Assembly: GCA_039177505.1 (NCBI GenBank)
Contig: JBCDFR010000013.1
Span: 1-64,000, forward strand
Direction: 5' to 3'
DNA from: JABSQH01 sp039177505
Lineage (GTDB): Bacteria; Actinomycetota; Acidimicrobiia; Acidimicrobiales; Ilumatobacteraceae
Length of the DNA stretch: 64,000 nt
Part shown: one piece after another, positions 61,618 through 64,000 of the stretch
Position numbering within the stretch: position 1 is the first letter of the stretch
How the letters are laid out: the number at the start of each line of letters is the position of its first letter
The notes under the pieces: generated by a model
What the model was told of the DNA's origin: nothing
Database searches by the model: none
What the model saw: only the letters and a program-made list of their open reading frames with translations
Program-made: the position numbers and the translations under genes

Positions 61618-64000
61618 TTAGCTGCAGCCGCTCGTCGTACCGCAGCTACTGCACACGTAGCAACTACCGGAACGGTTCATGATCACGCCGCAGTGCATGC
61701 ACATTGGCGCATCGAGCTGCTGGCGGACGATGCCACGTGCCGCGGTGTTGTCCTCCGGTGTGGCTTCGACCAGGCCGAACTGCATCTGCGCGGCCAACTC
61801 CCCAGCGGGCGGCACCGACTTGGGGTCCGAGACGAAGTCGGCGCCCTGCACGGTTGGTGTCACGGCCTCCTCGACGCCGGGCAGTGTCGGCTGCAGCCGT
61901 TCGTCGACGGAGAAGATCCCCAGTTCGGCTCGCTCGTCGTAGCTCATGTACTCGAGCGCTAGACGACGGAACAGATAGTCCATGATCGAGCTGGCGAAGC
62001 GGATGTCGGGATCATCGGTCATCCCAGCGGGCTCGAAACGCATGTTGACGAACGCCTCGACGAACGCACGCAGCGGCACCCCATACTGCAAGCCGTAGCT
62101 GATCGACTTGGCAAAGGCGTCCATCACGCCCGCCATCGTCGAGCCCTGCTTGGAGACCGTGAGGAAGATTTCGCCCGGTCGACCGTCGTCGTACTCACCG
62201 ATAGTCGCGAACCCCTTGCAGTCGGCCACACGGAACTCAAAGGTCCGCCCGCGCCGACTGCGCGGCAGCTTTTGGCGCACCGGACGGTGGATGACCCGTT
62301 CGATGACGGCGTCGACTGCATCGACGGCCTGGTCGGTCGAGATCGCTTCGCGACGGGGCGGCGTGTCATCACCCGACGACAAGGGCTGCGCTAGCTTGCA
62401 GTTGTCGCGGTAGATCGCCACCGACTTCACGCCCAGCTTCCACGCCAGCTGGTGGAGATCAGCGATGTCGCCGACAGCGACGTCTTCGGGCATGTTGACC
62501 GTCTTCGAGATCGCACCTGAGAGGAACGGCTGGACAGCGCCCATCATCCGCACGTGGCCCTCGTAGTGGATCGGGTTGTCGCCCATCGAACAGGCGAATA
62601 CCGGGAGGTGTTCAGCCGCCAGGTGTGGCGCTCCGAGCACCGATTGGTGCCGGTCGATAAAAGCAACGATGTCGTCGACCTGCGCAGCGCCGTAGCCCAA
62701 CCGCCGCAAGGCGCGTGGAATCGTCTGATTGACGATCGACATCGTTCCCCCGCCGACCAGCTTCTTGGTCTTGACCAAAGCAAGATCAGGTTCGACACCA
62801 GTGGTGTCGCAATCCATCGCCAGACCGATCGTGCCAGTCGGAGCGAGCACCGTGGCCTGGCTGTTGCGCACACCGAAGGTAACCGCGTCACCCAGCGCGG
62901 TCGTCCAGGCGCGTCGTCCAGCTTCGACAAGATCTACCGAGGGTCCATCGCCACCGGCGGGGATCTCCAGCGAGGCATCGCGATGCATCCCGAGCACGCG
63001 CAGCACGTGGTCGCGGTTCGCTGCGAACCCCTCGAACGCGCCAACCCGGGCCGCCATCCGTGCGCTCGTCGCGTACGCCCGACCGCCCATCAGGGAAGTG
63101 ATCGCCGCAGCCCACGCACGCCCCGCGTCGGAGTCGTACGGGACGCCGACCGCCATCAAGAGCGCACCGAGGTTGGCGTATCCGAGACCCAACTGGCGGT
63201 CGCGGCGGGCTCCGCGGGCGATGGCATCGGTCGGGTAGTCCGCCCGCCCGACCAGGATCTCCTGTGCGGTGAACACGACGTCGACGGTGTGGACGAACGC
63301 GTCGATGTCAAACGCTCCGTCATCGTCCAAATACTGCAACAGGTTGATCGATGCCAGATTGCAGGCGGAGTCGTCGACGCTCAGGAACTCCGAGCACGGA
63401 TTACTGGCATTGATCGCGCCGGCCTCGGGAATGGTGTGCCAGCGATTGATCGTCGTGTCGAACTGCAGGCCTGGATCGGCGCACTCCCATGCGGCCTGGG
63501 CGATCTGCTGCCACAGGTCCCTGGCGCGCACGGTCTCGACGACGTCGCCGGTGGTCACCGCTCGGAGATCCCAGTCACCGTCGTCGACCACGGCGCGCAT
63601 GAAATCGTCGGTGACGCGCACGGAGTTGTTGGCGTTCTGGTACTGCACCGAGAACGCGTCCTTGCCGTCGAGATCCATGTCGAATCCGGCATCGCGCAGG
63701 GCGCGCGCTTTGCGTTCTTCGATCGCCTTACACCACACGAATTCGACGATGTCGGGGTGGTCCACGTTGAGGATGACCATCTTCGCCGCGCGACGGGTCT
63801 TACCTCCCGACTTGATCGTTCCGGCGCTGGCGTCGGCGCCGCGCATGAAACTGACGGGTCCAGATGCGGTGCCGCCACCGTCGAGCGGTTCGCGCGAGGA
63901 CCGGATCGGCGAGAGGTTGATCCCCGCCCCGGACCCGCCTTTGAAGATGATTCCCTCCTCGCGATACCAGTTCAGAATTGAGGACATCTCGTCGTCGACC
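61618..64000 (-). CDS. nrdJ: Vitamin B12-dependent ribonucleotide reductase, partial
   Basis: 794 codons; the N-terminal part lies beyond the right edge. It reduces ribonucleoside diphosphates to deoxyribonucleotides with adenosylcobalamin. Seen: SILNWYREEGIIFKGGSGAG, SFMRGADASAGTIKSGGKTR, active-site NPCSEFLSVDDSACNLASIN, PTGTIGLAMDCDTTGVEPD, and two CxxC pairs in the C-terminal zinc/redox tail (CMHCG and CYVCSSCG). As the class II enzyme it works with or without oxygen. It is the first gene of an operon with the small membrane protein gene. Confidence 0.96.
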   Translation of the reverse strand, partial: VDDEMSSILNWYREEGIIFKGGSGAGINLSPIRSSREPLDGGGTASGPVSFMRGADASAGTIKSGGKTRRAAKMVILNVDHPDIVEFVWCKAIEERKARALRDAGFDMDLDGKDAFSVQYQNANNSVRVTDDFMRAVVDDGDWDLRAVTTGDVVETVRARDLWQQIAQAAWECADPGLQFDTTINRWHTIPEAGAINASNPCSEFLSVDDSACNLASINLLQYLDDDGAFDIDAFVHTVDVVFTAQEILVGRADYPTDAIARGARRDRQLGLGYANLGALLMAVGVPYDSDAGRAWAAAITSLMGGRAYATSARMAARVGAFEGFAANRDHVLRVLGMHRDASLEIPAGGDGPSVDLVEAGRRAWTTALGDAVTFGVRNSQATVLAPTGTIGLAMDCDTTGVEPDLALVKTKKLVGGGTMSIVNQTIPRALRRLGYGAAQVDDIVAFIDRHQSVLGAPHLAAEHLPVFACSMGDNPIHYEGHVRMMGAVQPFLSGAISKTVNMPEDVAVGDIADLHQLAWKLGVKSVAIYRDNCKLAQPLSSGDDTPPRREAISTDQAVDAVDAVIERVIHRPVRQKLPRSRRGRTFEFRVADCKGFATIGEYDDGRPGEIFLTVSKQGSTMAGVMDAFAKSISYGLQYGVPLRAFVEAFVNMRFEPAGMTDDPDIRFASSIMDYLFRRLALEYMSYDERAELGIFSVDERLQPTLPGVEEAVTPTVQGADFVSDPKSVPPAGELAAQMQFGLVEATPEDNTAARGIVRQQLDAPMCMHCGVIMNRSGSCYVCSSCGTTSGCS

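Noticed and set aside
62554..63981. Open frame of 475 codons on the plus strand
   Set aside because: Antisense to nrdJ, whose protein is well conserved; no domain.

Overview
The window is 64 kb of very high-GC, gene-dense bacterial DNA with strong G/C bias at third codon positions. It encodes B12-dependent ribonucleotide reductase, class II DAHP synthase, KorAB, a nitroreductase of the deazaflavin (F420) type, an ECF42-type sigma factor next to a DGPF protein, an ATP-dependent DNA ligase and short leaderless-type promoters. Together these point to an actinobacterium, most plausibly of the Acidimicrobiia/Ilumatobacter kind; that placement is inference, as there is no rRNA in the window.

Layout. 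0-19 kb: end of leuS, a surface-sugar acyltransferase and a GT-C glycosyltransferase facing each other, an FAD protein, a LysM lipoprotein, an ABM/YCII/ECF42 cluster, a P450, small envelope proteins, F420- and FMN-type oxidoreductases, an alpha/beta hydrolase, DUF5995 and patatin proteins, and a large sortase-anchored extracellular nuclease. 19.3-23.0 kb: a compact integrated element bounded by 42-bp direct repeats at a tRNA-Ala(GGC) gene, with an integrase and small phage-like membrane, coiled-coil and secreted proteins. 23-35 kb: a cupin, an SDR/TetR divergent pair with two matching operators, the nadD-lytR_C-rsfS operon, a sigma-70 family factor, DAHP synthase, a serine hydrolase, a thiolase, a ROK protein, a PIG-L deacetylase and thymidine kinase. 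35-48 kb: CHAD-CYTH pair, DNA ligase, korAB, an orphan ABC ATPase overlapping a DUF429-like gene, a hemolysin-III membrane protein, and a UvrD-type helicase divergent from a histidine phosphatase. 48-64 kb: sugar-type MFS transporter, K+ channel with RCK domains, O-methyltransferase, tldD-tldE, amidase, a gene preceded by a 47-bp direct repeat, an RND transporter, a small membrane protein, and most of nrdJ, which runs off the right edge.

Most of the window is ordinary core and accessory metabolism. The parts that deserve attention are the tRNA-Ala element, with candidate integrase arm sites and a duplicated ribosome-binding site; two kinds of perfect palindrome placed exactly between convergent genes; the duplicated TetR operator; the 47-bp repeat; and a TAnnnT box 6-11 nt before at least 15 start codons, which suggests many leaderless transcripts. 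I see no CRISPR array, rRNA, transposase or recognised antiviral system.
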